Of a DNA stretch of 64,000 bases, positions 46,101 to 55,917 are shown piece by piece. The position numbers and the translations under genes were made by a program. Numbering within the stretch: position 1 is the stretch's first letter; every line of letters starts with the position of its first letter. The stretch is from contig NW_006498572.1 in NCBI RefSeq assembly GCF_000471905.2, positions 828,238-892,237 on the forward strand, written 5' to 3'. Source of the DNA: Amborella trichopoda. Lineage: Eukaryota; Streptophyta; Magnoliopsida; Amborellales; Amborellaceae. The notes beneath the pieces are model-generated. The model was not told where the DNA came from. It saw only the letters and a program-made list of their open reading frames with translations, and searched no databases.

Positions 46101-46549
46101 CAACCCTAAATGAGCTGAAGAGCTGGTGGTTAGGAATACTGCATCATGAAGCGGAGACCAGTAGGCTAGCCTCCTTGGAGGAGTCAATCTTGCATCGTCG
46201 TAAGGAGATAGATTCCTGTACTGAGAAGAAGGCCACTATGACTGGTCGTCAGCTGGATCTTAAGAGAGAGGCACAAGTTTGCTTCAAGAGGATGGTCAAA
46301 ATAAGAGAAGAAATGCAAATATTAAGGTAGGAATTCACTGAACTTGAGAAGGATATGATTCAGAGAAGGACCATGGAGGCCTCTTTGATCGCAGAATTAT
46401 CAGAACTCACTCGCACCATCGAGTGCGAAACTGTGGCGATGGGAGAGGAGATTCAAATAGTGGCCTAACTGAAGGAACGTGTGCAGGGCACCGAGGCTTT
46501 TATTGCAGCATGCAGAGCGGAGATCAATAAGATCCTTGACCATTTTTGA
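43160..46549 (+). pseudogene. Antisense plant mobile domain (PMD) protein of Gyp-2 (broken)
   Basis: Opposite in strand to the element. ATG at 43160 in an ACAATGGCT context; TGA at 46547-46549. From N to C: MAEASYQILDI and an acidic N-terminus; a PMD core with FIGGLPLIGAMYDDFVP (about 43730-43780), AAYLALFLCKFVLPGGADGI (about 44040-44100), GILPDTFYVACDMARGREY, FACQHGLDQGIP (about 44350) and YANWWRITSKGY (about 44570-44605); a basic RRKRK-like and Ser/Pro-rich stretch (44970-45170); an acidic Glu/Ala/Gly-rich region (45440-45830); a coiled-coil-like tail (46010-46530). Breaks: TAG 43268-43270, TGA 43685-43687, a frame change near 43930-43970, and stops near 44605, 44720, 45005, 45430, 45983 and 46328. 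PMD proteins occur both as host genes and in transposons; antisense extra frames have been described in Tat-type elements. A captured host gene or an element gene are both possible. Confidence 0.7.
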
Positions 46550-47033
46550 AAATGTCTTTTCATTGGCCACCACTTGTAAAAAGTTTGAACTCATGAACAA
46601 AATGCTTATTTTTCTCTTCCGACTGACTTTGCTGCATAATTTCATTATGTTGTTTACTTTGTTGCACCTCATGTACTCTTTTTTAGGCTTGAGCACCTCT
46701 CGACATATTTATTGTCTCAAGAGGCTAATATCCTAGGCCTTGTTTAGTCCTGTGATGGGCTGTTGTAGTTTCCATAACTTCGAAATGGGGAGTCATTGCT
46801 TTTTCTCCTCTTAACGTTTGATTGGCCAAGGGTTCATAATTCATTATCCTCATCATTTGGGGGGCCTTCTCACTATAGATAGTCTAATCAGGAGGGGCTT
46901 TGGCCTCCATTAGTGGTGCATTCACTTTAAACCCATCATAGCTTTTGGTCTAAGGTATGAACTCCTTGAGATGTTTTGAAGCAATACACATAACCTCCAA
47001 TTAGCTCTAGAGACTGTGAACTTTGCTTCTTAA
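46550..47033. other. No gene seen
   Basis: Sequence between the end of the antisense gene and the end of the protease-flanking remnant; the two coding regions converge here. T-rich on the plus strand near 46590-46700. I see no domain. Confidence 0.5.
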
Positions 47034-48378
47034 CTATGCTAGGGGATCCTGCTCTTGAGGGGAAGAAGACTGTTCCTTCTCAAACTGTCCTCCTCTTGCA
47101 ACACCAGAGAGGTGCAGAACTTGTGCCTTGTCACTGATCTGTATTAACTTTGTTGTAGAACAAAGAGCATCCTCTATGCTTAAAGCAACCGAATTTTTAA
47201 AAATCTTTCGCGGTGATTGGCGCACCACTTCTGTTCTCAAGAGTGCAATAGGGATATGCATGACTTTTTGATGGTCCAGCGTATAGGTGATCTTTGGAGC
47301 CAGGAATTCTATCCCCATGACTCGATAAATCTTAGGAATTACCTCTGGTTCATCTTCTAGCCAAGGCGGCTCAGAACTAAGGGTAAAGGGCTCTTCAAGT
47401 GAAGACATGCTTTCTTCAGGGATGATTGTAGGGATGCTAGAATTAATAGGAGCTAGAGGGAGAATTCTGCCTTGCCTTTCTTCCTCTTTTAACCTGTTTA
47501 CCAATGTTCTCCCCCACATCCTCAACATCTGCATGAGGTGAAGATCGTGTCTTCATTACAGGCTTGTGATCCCCATCATTTAGCTTCTGTGGCAACGCCA
47601 GATCTGTGAAGTAATACTTAGCATCAGCATAGTGAGTTTCAGGTATAGGAAACGATCTTTTGTAAGCATAAACCGTATTCTGTCTCCCATCTCGACTATA
47701 CTTGAAGCATTGGTGTAATGTCGATTTTAGGAGGTGATTGACATACATCCTCCTAAAATCGTCGGGTCCACTTCAATGGGTTCCACTTTGGTCTCATACA
47801 CTTTTGGCTTAAAGAGAGCCTGAATCAAAGCCATCTGGTAATCCTTCGATAGCATGAGGGCATCGTAGATACTGACTTGATTGCATATCGGGCTTGGTTT
47901 GAGTGATGGAGGTTTGAGGTTTTGGAGGCGATTGAGCAAGCGGTATCACATGGAATTGGAGAATAGGTGGAATGTTTGAGGTATTTGGATTAGGAAGGAG
48001 CCCTGGGAGCTGAAGGATAGGCAAATTGGTATTTGTATTAGCGCGAAGTGGCAAACTAGGAAACTTCAAAGAGCCTGATTTCTGCGGTGGAGGTTGCAGC
48101 GTCTTCCCCAATCTAAGGTTCATTTGCCCCGCGCTGAGTGATGCCCCAGAGATTTGCACCATATGACAAACCTCTTGAGAATAAAATCTCTGTCCCCTCG
48201 ATTCCCTCAGTCTGTGCTCAAAGTCGGGCTCAGGGGGCCACTGGGGTTTCTTTGGCTTCGACCTTTTGTGCTTCTTTGAAGAAGGTGGCTCTACCTTGGC
48301 TTGAGCTGTCAAGGCATCAGCAACTGTTAAGAATTCAGCTGCCTGAGCCAGAATCTTTTTCAACCATTTCCGCTGCAT
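47034..48378 (-). pseudogene. Gyp-2 protease-flanking region without protease core
   Basis: In gypsy pol order this is the stretch around the protease. Visible: a Lys/Pro-rich segment with KKHKRSKPKKPQWPPEP (about 48270), SIYDALMLSKDYQMALIQAL (about 47865-47810), then STLHQCFKYSRDG (about 47715-47680) and ETHYADAKYYFTD (about 47630-47600), the conserved region normally found after the protease. The catalytic D-x-G block expected between SIYDAL and STLHQCF is absent; a 13-bp inverted repeat sits at the junction (47722-47761). The frame continues through an acidic segment to about 47034 and stops; no RT follows. Confidence 0.7.
47722..47761. repeat. 13-bp perfect inverted repeat at the lost protease
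   Basis: CGATTTTAGGAGG (47722-47734) and its exact reverse complement CCTCCTAAAATCG (47749-47761) with a 14-base loop. Confidence 0.9.
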
Positions 48379-49105
48379 CCTGCTTATGTTAATCCTTCTT
48401 CAAATTCTCGATCAACAGCCTCGAAGTTTGGAAATTTCAAGGTTGTACATGTAGGAGACATTGTGGAAGAAGGATGAGAAGCAAAAGAAGAAGAGGGAGA
48501 AGGGTTAGAATGTGGAGGACTTTTAAGGTCGTTCCCCTCATCGAACCAATTTGGGCAGCTTTTTACGTCATCACGTGTGCAGGGGGTCTTTTACGTCTTT
48601 CCCTTGCTTAGACCGTTGGGGAGTGCTTTTAACATCGTAACCCTCATCGGATGTACTTCGAGGAGAAGATGACTCGGGGATGTCAACTTGATGGGATGGA
48701 GAAGGAAGGAGGATCGTGTCTCAAAGTTGGCAGTGGGGGAAGGGACCTGAGAAATTCTTGCTTGACCACCCTCGACTGGCGGTCAAGCCATCTTGTTTCT
48801 CTGACGAGCAGCCCTCGGTTCTCGTCTCCTTCTGTGGTGGTGCTTGATTCGTTTGGCTAGGCTTGTGAATAGGCCTAGCTTAGCGAACTGCTTCTCTCCT
48901 TAAAGACTTGAGTCTGCTTCACCCATGGTGGACTATTCATGGTTGGGAAGCTTAGGGTTCAACCGGCTCTGAATCATTATTATGCAAGCCTTGTGTTAGG
49001 ATGCCCTCTTACACCAATAGAGTAGTAGCTTGGGGATCACTTACTGGAACATCATAAGACTCTTGACATTCCTGTATTTCTTTGTGATTATATCATGGAA
49101 GCTGG
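48379..49105. other. Gyp-2 gag to pol spacer, no clear gene
   Basis: Linker-like sequence, minus strand. CCCTCATCGAAC/TTTTACGTC motifs at 48530-48660 recall the Tat-1 3' UTR repeat (TTTTACGTC). No domain recognised. Confidence 0.45.
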
Positions 49106-50562
49106 TACATTCGCATAGGTGATGCCCCCATATCTGGTGGTAGGGGCACCAACGGCCCTCAGTTCCCTGGGCAAGGCGTCGGGGTTTTCATGTCGATTTT
49201 GGTGTTATTAGGCCTTCTTGAAGCATTATAACATAGAAGGAGTGAAGAATACCAGGTGCTTCGTCCTCTTCTTGGATGGTTACTGCATGGGAGGATACTA
49301 CTGCGTCGAATGCCTTCTTTAAGTCCTCAAGCTTGATCGGACCCTTCTTAATCAAGGCCTCGATAATATCCTTTAGCGTGAATCCATTGATGGTAAGCAC
49401 AATAATTTTCTTGAGTATCGAGCCCAGCCTGCTTAGGGAACATGGTCTTCGAAAGCTCGATCATGTTCTGTTCCAAGAATAAAAGGAATAGCGCAGGGAC
49501 GCATTCCTTCTTAAAGGGGTGGACCTTGTTCCTATGTCAGGCCCAATAGTCTTCTCGATTAGGATTTGCAGGTGATGGTACTCAGTTATACGACTGTTGT
49601 TGTTTGCCTGCTTGAGGCATCATCTTTGTTGTGCTCACGCCCTTGGAGAGGTCCAAAGTTTGGGAGGGATCCTTCTTTGGATTAGTGACCATGATAGCTG
49701 CACTGATCACTCATCTTTGTTGGTTGCCCCGGTGGTTAGTTCAAGAGCTACCATTGCCTTGATTGTTCCTTGATCTTGCAGACGGTTGTCATGACCCGCC
49801 ATGGTGGCGTGATAGGCTTTCTATGCTGACAGATTTAGAGATTAGTTTTGACATGGAAGTCAGATTGGAGGCCTCAACATGTAGAGCGATTTCAGGACGC
49901 ATGTTCCGCACACAAGTTTGAACTGCTTCCTTCTCAAGCATGGGATTGGGACGACAAGCAACTAAATTTATCCATCTCGATATGAATTGATCCACAAGCT
50001 CATCAGGGTCTTAGGTCAAGATGAGAAGCTCAATGGTTTGAACTTCTCTCTCGACCTCGTAGAAGCGTTGGTGGAAGAGTTTCTCCACTTCCTCCTAAGT
50101 ATGCATCGAGTATGGGGGAAGTCGAGCATACCACTGAAAAGCTGGGCCATCAAGGGTTTCAACAAACTGACGGAGAAGGAGTCCCTCGTCAACCGTTGTT
50201 TCTCGACACGCTGCTTGGGAATGGGCGATATGCTAGTTCGGGGATGTGGTTCCGTTGAATAGGGGAAACTTCCCTTTCTTGTAATCTGAGAGAAACAAGA
50301 CCTGGTCAATGCATGAAGGAAATGGTCTTTGATAAGGCGTTGCGCCTTGTATCCCCGAAATTTGTCTGTTCTTTAAGCTATGGCTAACCTTAGCATTGAT
50401 GTCTACGTGTGAGATGGGATGAGGGACAAAATAGTCCTGTGAGCCAGAGGGAAGGGCTGCCTTGGAGGGCATGCACCGACTAGACTTGATTCTTATTCGT
50501 TGATCTCTTGAGGACCGGTTCTTGATAGTGTTGGGACCATGGCTGCTGAGTGGATGGGTCAT
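49106..50562 (-). pseudogene. Gyp-2 gag core and zinc knuckle (broken)
   Basis: Retrotrans_gag family structural protein. N-terminal part 50562-50233 ends in GKFPLFNGTTSPN; the core continues in another frame with HIAHSQAACRETT, LLLRQFVETLDGPAFQWYAR (about 50180-50125), FYEVEREV, then QFISRWINLVACRPNPM (about 49990-49940). This parallels Gyp-1 gag (PKFDGTG, LLLRQFVGTL, AFKWYSRL). At 49155-49105 RWCPYHQIWGHHLCEC fits a zinc knuckle of Tat gag type. Stops or frame changes are present near 50240, 50100, 50015 and in 49790-49400. Gag would assemble the particle; Gyp-2 is thus not simply a deletion relic of LTRs. Confidence 0.78.
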
Positions 50563-50764
50563 CTTCTACGACACTAACTACCGTGCAAGGCGCATGTACT
50601 TCTTCTTTAGGCTTCGTCATCTGAAGAAGGTAGAAGGGATTCAAGTGAAGAGGGTCATCAGAGCTGGTTGCTCCGACCCCCTTAGTTACTTCCTTTGTCA
50701 GAATTGGAAGATTCCTATCGCATTTAGCTTTGAGGTTTTGATGGACCTCGCGTCAAAACTGTGA
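50522..50764 (+). pseudogene. Unidentified plus-strand coding-like fragment
   Basis: An 80-codon frame, opposite to gag, containing YRARRMYFFFRLRHLKKV and an NWKIPIAFSFEVLMDL tail, ending in a stop at 50764. Composition (Phe/Arg/Trp) resembles real coding sequence more than the repeats around it. It lies between the leader frame and gag, where Gyp-1 has acidic gag N-terminal sequence. I do not recognise the family and it could be chance. Confidence 0.3.
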
Positions 50765-51303
50765 TCAGGACTGCGGCTGATCATTTTTTCTTGCTCAAGA
50801 GAGAGTTGTCTCCATCAGGTGCTGCAAAGGATGAGGACCGGGACTAGAGTCATCCTGGGCTGGGGAAGATGAAGGACTCGATCTTCCAACAAGTCTTTGC
50901 CCCGAGCTCTCTTATGAGCCCCAAAGACATGATCGAGACGACAAGGTTGATTCAGGATGATACTCTTGGGGAAGGTCTTCGAGTACCAGGGTTGGAGGTG
51001 CTTGCTCGAAGAAGGAGGAGCAAGTAAGAGCTGGGTTGACTCATGAGGACGTCTGAGTCAAGGGCGAGGGGTTGTCTGGAGCGGAGACGCATGTGCTCCC
51101 ATTGAAGAAGGATCATAGGTGGCCTGGAGGACAGCCCGGGCTCAAGCAAGTGGTCTGGCCTTAAGAGGCTGAGAACTACGAGCAGGTGTCCGTAAAAGAA
51201 TAGATGAGATCCTGCCCCTTACAGGGTGTGCTAGTGTGTTCTGGGTAGGAGCACGAGAAGGTCGCCTCCTATGTACTCAGGTTAACGCAATGATGGTGTT
51301 TCC

Positions 51304-51951
51304 CTAAGCAGTGGGAAGCATATGAACAACGTGTACAGGACCCGGCCTTGGAAGGGCTAATCTTGGACGCTGACTCCAGGAAACATAAGGGTTGCCCCGA
51401 GGTGTGGCTCTAGTGGATGTCCCATGAGCCTTATGGTGTGTGAGAGAGATGGAGGCCCCAGGGTCTTTACGTCGATGTGTCAAGCCTCTAGGGATAGAAA
51501 CTCGTGGTGGTGCTAGAATGTGGGGGGTAGCCTTGCAGCGACCCACAGAAGCAATGAAAGCTTGTTTTCCTTTTGCAGAAAGGGACTGGGAAGCCTTCCG
51601 GTGTACCACGGCAATATGATCGACCAATGAATTGTCGGTGGCAGGGTGCGTGCTGTGTGCGACAACAGAAGTGTTGCCGATGCATGGTGCCTTGGTGGAG
51701 GTTCCATCAGAGCTAAGAGATGGGGAGTTAGGGACTTTCAGGTCCCTGCTCGTGCCAATCCAGGTTAAGACCTGGGAGCTAGACTTGGGATCTTTGCTCA
51801 AAAGGAGGGTTGGGAACGAAGTTTGAGGAACTTGTTCCCTAGAGACACTAGCGAATGCAGGGATAAGAAAATCCCCGATCCAGATGAATAGATTACAGAA
51901 TCCGAAAGGCATAAGTGCAGATGCAGGAAATAAAAGGAGAAACTTAGCCAA
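51304..51951 (-). CDS. Gyp-2 leader reading frame (215 codons, unknown)
   Basis: Begins 30 bases after the PBS (51981-52000) in the element's sense. The first 40 residues are hydrophobic (MAKFLLLFPASALMPFGFCN), the rest is rich in Ser, Thr, His, Pro and Arg with no known domain. Gyp-1 (57001-56500) and the Gyp-3 leader (59942-59640) have similar Ser/Thr/His-rich frames and a shared GGGACTTTYAGGTCC block in the same place, so the composition is a family trait. Whether it is translated is unknown; it may be an untranslated leader that happens to be open. Confidence 0.35.
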   Translation of the reverse strand: MAKFLLLFPASALMPFGFCNLFIWIGDFLIPAFASVSREQVPQTSFPTLLLSKDPKSSSQVLTWIGTSRDLKVPNSPSLSSDGTSTKAPCIGNTSVVAHSTHPATDNSLVDHIAVVHRKASQSLSAKGKQAFIASVGRCKATPHILAPPRVSIPRGLTHRRKDPGASISLTHHKAHGTSTRATPRGNPYVSWSQRPRLALPRPGPVHVVHMLPTA

Positions 51952-51980
51952 ACAAGCGCGATCCTACTAAGGGGTAGTAA

Positions 51981-52000
51981 ATCCCCAGTGGAGTCACCCA
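51981..52000 (-). other. Gyp-2 primer binding site
   Basis: TGGGTGACTCCACTGGGGAT on the minus strand, two bases from the LTR end at 52003; one or two changes from the GGCGACTCCACTGGGGAC form at 60421. Confidence 0.75.
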
Positions 52001-52002
52001 GC

Positions 52003-54923
52003 TGGTAAGGTGTCTCGATCTAACCCTCCGGATCTGGATGATAGGGCGGCACGCGTCTCGATTTTCAGGGGAACCTGAGACTTGAGATCCCTCTCTCAAG
52101 AACCTTGCTCAACAACAAAGGCAGATAGACCAACCGATGAGAGAGGAATTTAAGGTGGGTTCAGAACTGACTCTGGCTAGCTCCCGTGGGCGCCCTCTTA
52201 GATCACAAAGAATTCCCCCAGTCGTAATAATGGTTTGGAATCGCCTCCCTTGGCTTGTATTCTCCTATTTCTGAAATCACACACATAAGGCAAATGTTAT
52301 AAATAGGTGGGTCAAGGGACCACACCTTACCTTCAGGTGAACGTACACAGGCGTGCACATTCAAAAGATGAGAAGAATGAGGGGATGAAGATTGGGGTGA
52401 GAATAATTTGATCGAGTGGTGAGATCAATACAATGACCTAACTAGTAGGTAATTGACCTGTCGTGGTAGTTAAACGGGCTCGATAGATCAGACCGGCTCA
52501 ACAGAGTTATTACTAGATGACTATACCAATACCGACTAGTTAGACACAATCACTTGTCTGTCAAGGCAACAAAAAGGGCACGATAACTATGAGCGGCACA
52601 ACAACATTCAGCTAGACGACATTACTGCCATTGAAGGTCAGTCTCAACCCTCCTTGATCAAACGAGAGAGTAAAAGAAAGAGGAGAGATCAAAGAGAGAA
52701 AGAAAAGGAGAGAGTGAGACGAGGAAAGAGAAGAGAAGAAGATAAAAGAGAGAAGAAGAAACAGAGTAGGATAAAAAACCATGAGAGAATAAGAAGAGAG
52801 AGAAGGGAAAGAGAGGAGGAGGAGGACACAGACGGCGATGGCTTTCGTGGACTGTGAAATAAAGAAAGAAGAGGGAGAAACCAGGCGGCGCTAGGCTTGC
52901 GCCAGCTGGGACACAAAAGAATAAAGAAAGAGAACCCAGATAGCGCTAGGCTTGCGCCGGCTGTAACAAAAGAGGAGAAAGAGAGAGAACCCAAGCAACA
53001 CTAGGCCTACGCTGGCTGGGACGAAAGAAAAGAAAGAAAGAAAACCCAGGCGGCATTAGGCTTGTGCCGCTGGGACAGAAGAGAAGAAAGAAAGAGAACC
53101 CAGGCAGCACTAGGCTTGCACCAGCTGGGACAAAAGAGAAGAAAGAAAGAGAACCCAAGCGGCCCTAGGCTTGTGCCGGCTGGGACGAAAGATAGAAGAG
53201 AGAAAAGAAAGAGAATTTTGACATAGGCCTAGCCTACCATCCAGGATACGGCTCGGCTCACTGCTCTTATCTCATGAATAGGAAGGCTTCACAAAAAACG
53301 ATAGATTCGTTGTGTATGAATAGAGAATGAGAAGCGGAAAGATTGAGGCATGATAGACCAAAGGAGGAAGAGAGAGAAAGAGATAAAGATAAAAGAGGAG
53401 AGAGAAATATAGAGATAAGAAAAGAGGAGAGAGAAGGAGAGAGAAAGAGGAGGAGAGAAAATTTCCTCATCAAGGGGTACCGGCCATTTTCTTCTCTCTC
53501 CTCTCTCTCTCTCCAAGACACACGCACAAACTCAAGCAAGAATTCAAGTCTTTATTGAATGTTGAAGAATTGTGCCCATCATTATTTTTACAAATTGGCT
53601 TTGCATGTTTGTATAGAAGTGGGCCCAAACATGGGTGGACGGCCAAAAACTACCTAAAATTGAAGATAATTACAATTTCATTGAATTAAAAGAAATTATA
53701 AAAATGGGTGCAAAACGATTGTTTTGCCCCTGCCTAACAATGTGTGGAATTTCGGAACAATCCATATTGTTGCCCGAGAACTTGCGTGATCTTCCATGAC
53801 TGATTCGGGGTTGCTCTGATGCCCATTTGATCGAAAGATGATAATTTTCTTGTAGGGCTCGGCATGGCCGTCGATTTGATAACAACTTCGAGCCATAAAC
53901 AATCTTTTTAAGCCATGATCATGAGACATAAATTTTGGATGAATCTTAAAACCTTTAGATCGATAGTGCGCTCACTCCTTGATATTTTTCTTATGTTTCT
54001 TCGCTGAATCACACTGAGCATGCCGTCACGATAATGTTGCAACAAACGCAGATCGATTTCGTGTCTGGATGAAGAATTCGTGATCTTGCATTTTTGGTCG
54101 GAATCTTGAAATCCGGCGGCTAGAATTTACAACAGCTTCAACGCCTCCGTGTGTGAAATCCAACTGTTCATCATATGTGAGGTTCGGACCAAAGATAACC
54201 TTGGACCTTATGCACATAATGCAATTCGTTTCGCGTTGATTGGGTATGCGAACGTCGTGATTTGGCCGCTCGATTGAGGTGCACTGCTGTTGATTTTTTG
54301 GTAATTTTATTCACGAATCAGTAACTTCTCTCTAGTTTTTCTCCCTGCTCGAACATCATCATGAGGCATACCACCTATCAAAACGCTCGTCTCGATGAGA
54401 CGAACGTGCTGACCAAATATGAGCGCTATCTGACATAGAACAAGTGAGATATCAGCCCCGAAATTCACTGCCCGTGACTGTAAAACCAGCCATCGTTAAT
54501 GGTGTTTTGGTTCAAGGTGGCCACATGGGAATAGTGTGCGACCTATCCCTTTTCGGTATTTTACCCATAACTTTATTCTGAAGTGCCCGATTAAGCCGAA
54601 ACCTGACCCATAGGAGTTCTCGATCGTGCCAGATCGAATGGTGGTGGTCTCAGTGTTGTTTGACTCACTAAAAATATAGTTCTAGTTATGGGGTCCATTT
54701 CAGGGTGCTAGAGGCGGATTTTGCTGAAATTGTTTCTATGTTCACTGCTTTAGAAATGTTTGATTGTGATGAAACTTGGTAGGTGACCTTTTGTAGTGCT
54801 TATGAAGATCTTGACCAGTTATGGGGTCATTCTGAGACTATCCATTGTACGTTGAGGCTTTATTGACCTGCTTCCTCTTTATTCTGTATCAGGGACCAAG
54901 GTGTTGAAAAATGTGTTCAACCA
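52003..54923 (-). mobile_element. Gyp-2 5' LTR
   Basis: Plus-sense ends TGGTAAGGTG...GTGTTCAACCA. PBS on its left, target duplication GAGCT on its right. Pairs with 22170-25355 by shared minisatellite and flanking blocks. Confidence 0.85.
52880..53210 (-). repeat. Minisatellite, about 55-58 bp x 6, in Gyp-2 5' LTR
   Basis: GAACCCAGGCGGCGCTAGGC plus TTGCGCCGGCTGGGACAAAA units with GAAAGAAAGA spacers, as in the 3' LTR. Confidence 0.85.
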
Positions 54924-55917
54924 GAGCTCTTGTCAGAGGTAGGAGTCATTGGGTGGATGAGGACGAGGGATGTCGCCCCATCAGAATTGAGCTCTTCATC
55001 ACCTAAGGGGAATGTGACCTCATAGGACAATACCTTACTGTCATCGTCAAGAGGGCAAATGCAGCACACATGACATTGGGGAAGCATGCTGCTGTCTTTG
55101 CGGGGAATCATGGTGCCTTCAAGGCATGAAGGAGCCATTTCAGTGGGGCTGTCAGCAGGGAAAGTGGAACTCATCCCATTCAGCATTGGGGAGTGGCTTT
55201 CCTCGAATGAGAGTGATGAACTCTCATCAAAGGTAAGAATATTTTGATGAGAGAGGGTGAGGGAGGCCACATCATTAGAACCATCCAGAGGGGACGAGAG
55301 TCCATTACTTCTCCGAGATTCTAAGGAAAATCCCGATGAAGGCGAGGAGAGGGTGAACGACGGCCAAGTCCCATTCTTGTTTATGAGATCAATGTCAATA
55401 ATGAACTTTTTAGCCCTTTGAAGCAACTCAACAGTATCGGTCCTCTTTTCAGTTTCATCTTGAGAAGCTGGGATGTCGAGGTTGACCTTAGGAGTAGCTG
55501 GTAGATCATTCTCCTGCATCATGGGAAGAAGACTAGTCCTTTCATAGTTCAATCTTTCCACCACCAAGGGATCATGGGCAACGCCCTTGGTGGGTTCGGC
55601 TTTCATCTCACTTGAGTCACTGAGACTACCCGCAACGGTGCCTTCTGGCTCATCAGGAGTCTAGGGGAAATTGATTTAGGTTCATGAGCTACCCCGAGTT
55701 CAGTCTACTTGAAGAAGGCTTTGCTCTCGGTGCCCCTACTTGAGAGGGGCTTAGGAGTTTGATCGGGTGATGACTGAACTGGCTCAGTATTGATGGGGTC
55801 ACTAAAGTCAGAGTGGCTCTTTGCTCCATTTGGAGACTCGCCTATGCCTAGAATCAAGCTTAGAACTTCATAGATAACCGGCTTCATCATGCCCCGATCA
55901 ATCCTTTTAGTGTTCAC
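54924..55917 (-). pseudogene. Gyp-1 gag, N-terminal part, cut by Gyp-2
   Basis: Continuous minus-strand frame 55606-54924, preceded by related sequence in another frame up to 55917. Acidic and Ser-rich, with an internal repeat: SSSLSFEESHS here (about 55230-55200) and SSSVSFEETHS just across the Gyp-2 insertion (about 22168-22136). The frame stays open across the target site when Gyp-2 and one GAGCT are removed. No domain is recognised in this part; the capsid-like core is in the 20360-22164 segment. Confidence 0.7.

Larger units (their letters stand above)
22170..54923 (-). mobile_element. Gyp-2, non-autonomous gypsy element with antisense PMD gene
   Basis: Complete insertion: 5' LTR 52003-54923, PBS 51981-52000, internal region, PPT 25356-25370, 3' LTR 22170-25355, flanked by GAGCT on both sides. 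About 19.3 kb without the nested Tat-1 (25858-39255). Order in the element's sense: leader frame, gag with zinc knuckle, a protease-flanking remnant without the protease core, then a 3.4-kb coding region on the opposite strand, minisatellites, PPT. I find no reverse transcriptase, RNase H or integrase motif in its own sequence. It is inserted in the gag of Gyp-1, a member of the same LTR family. Confidence 0.85.

Noticed and set aside
43160-46549. The PMD frame as an ordinary host gene.
   Set aside because: It lies wholly between LTRs with an identical target duplication, next to element gag, has no introns visible, and is broken by several stops. Host origin in the past remains possible.
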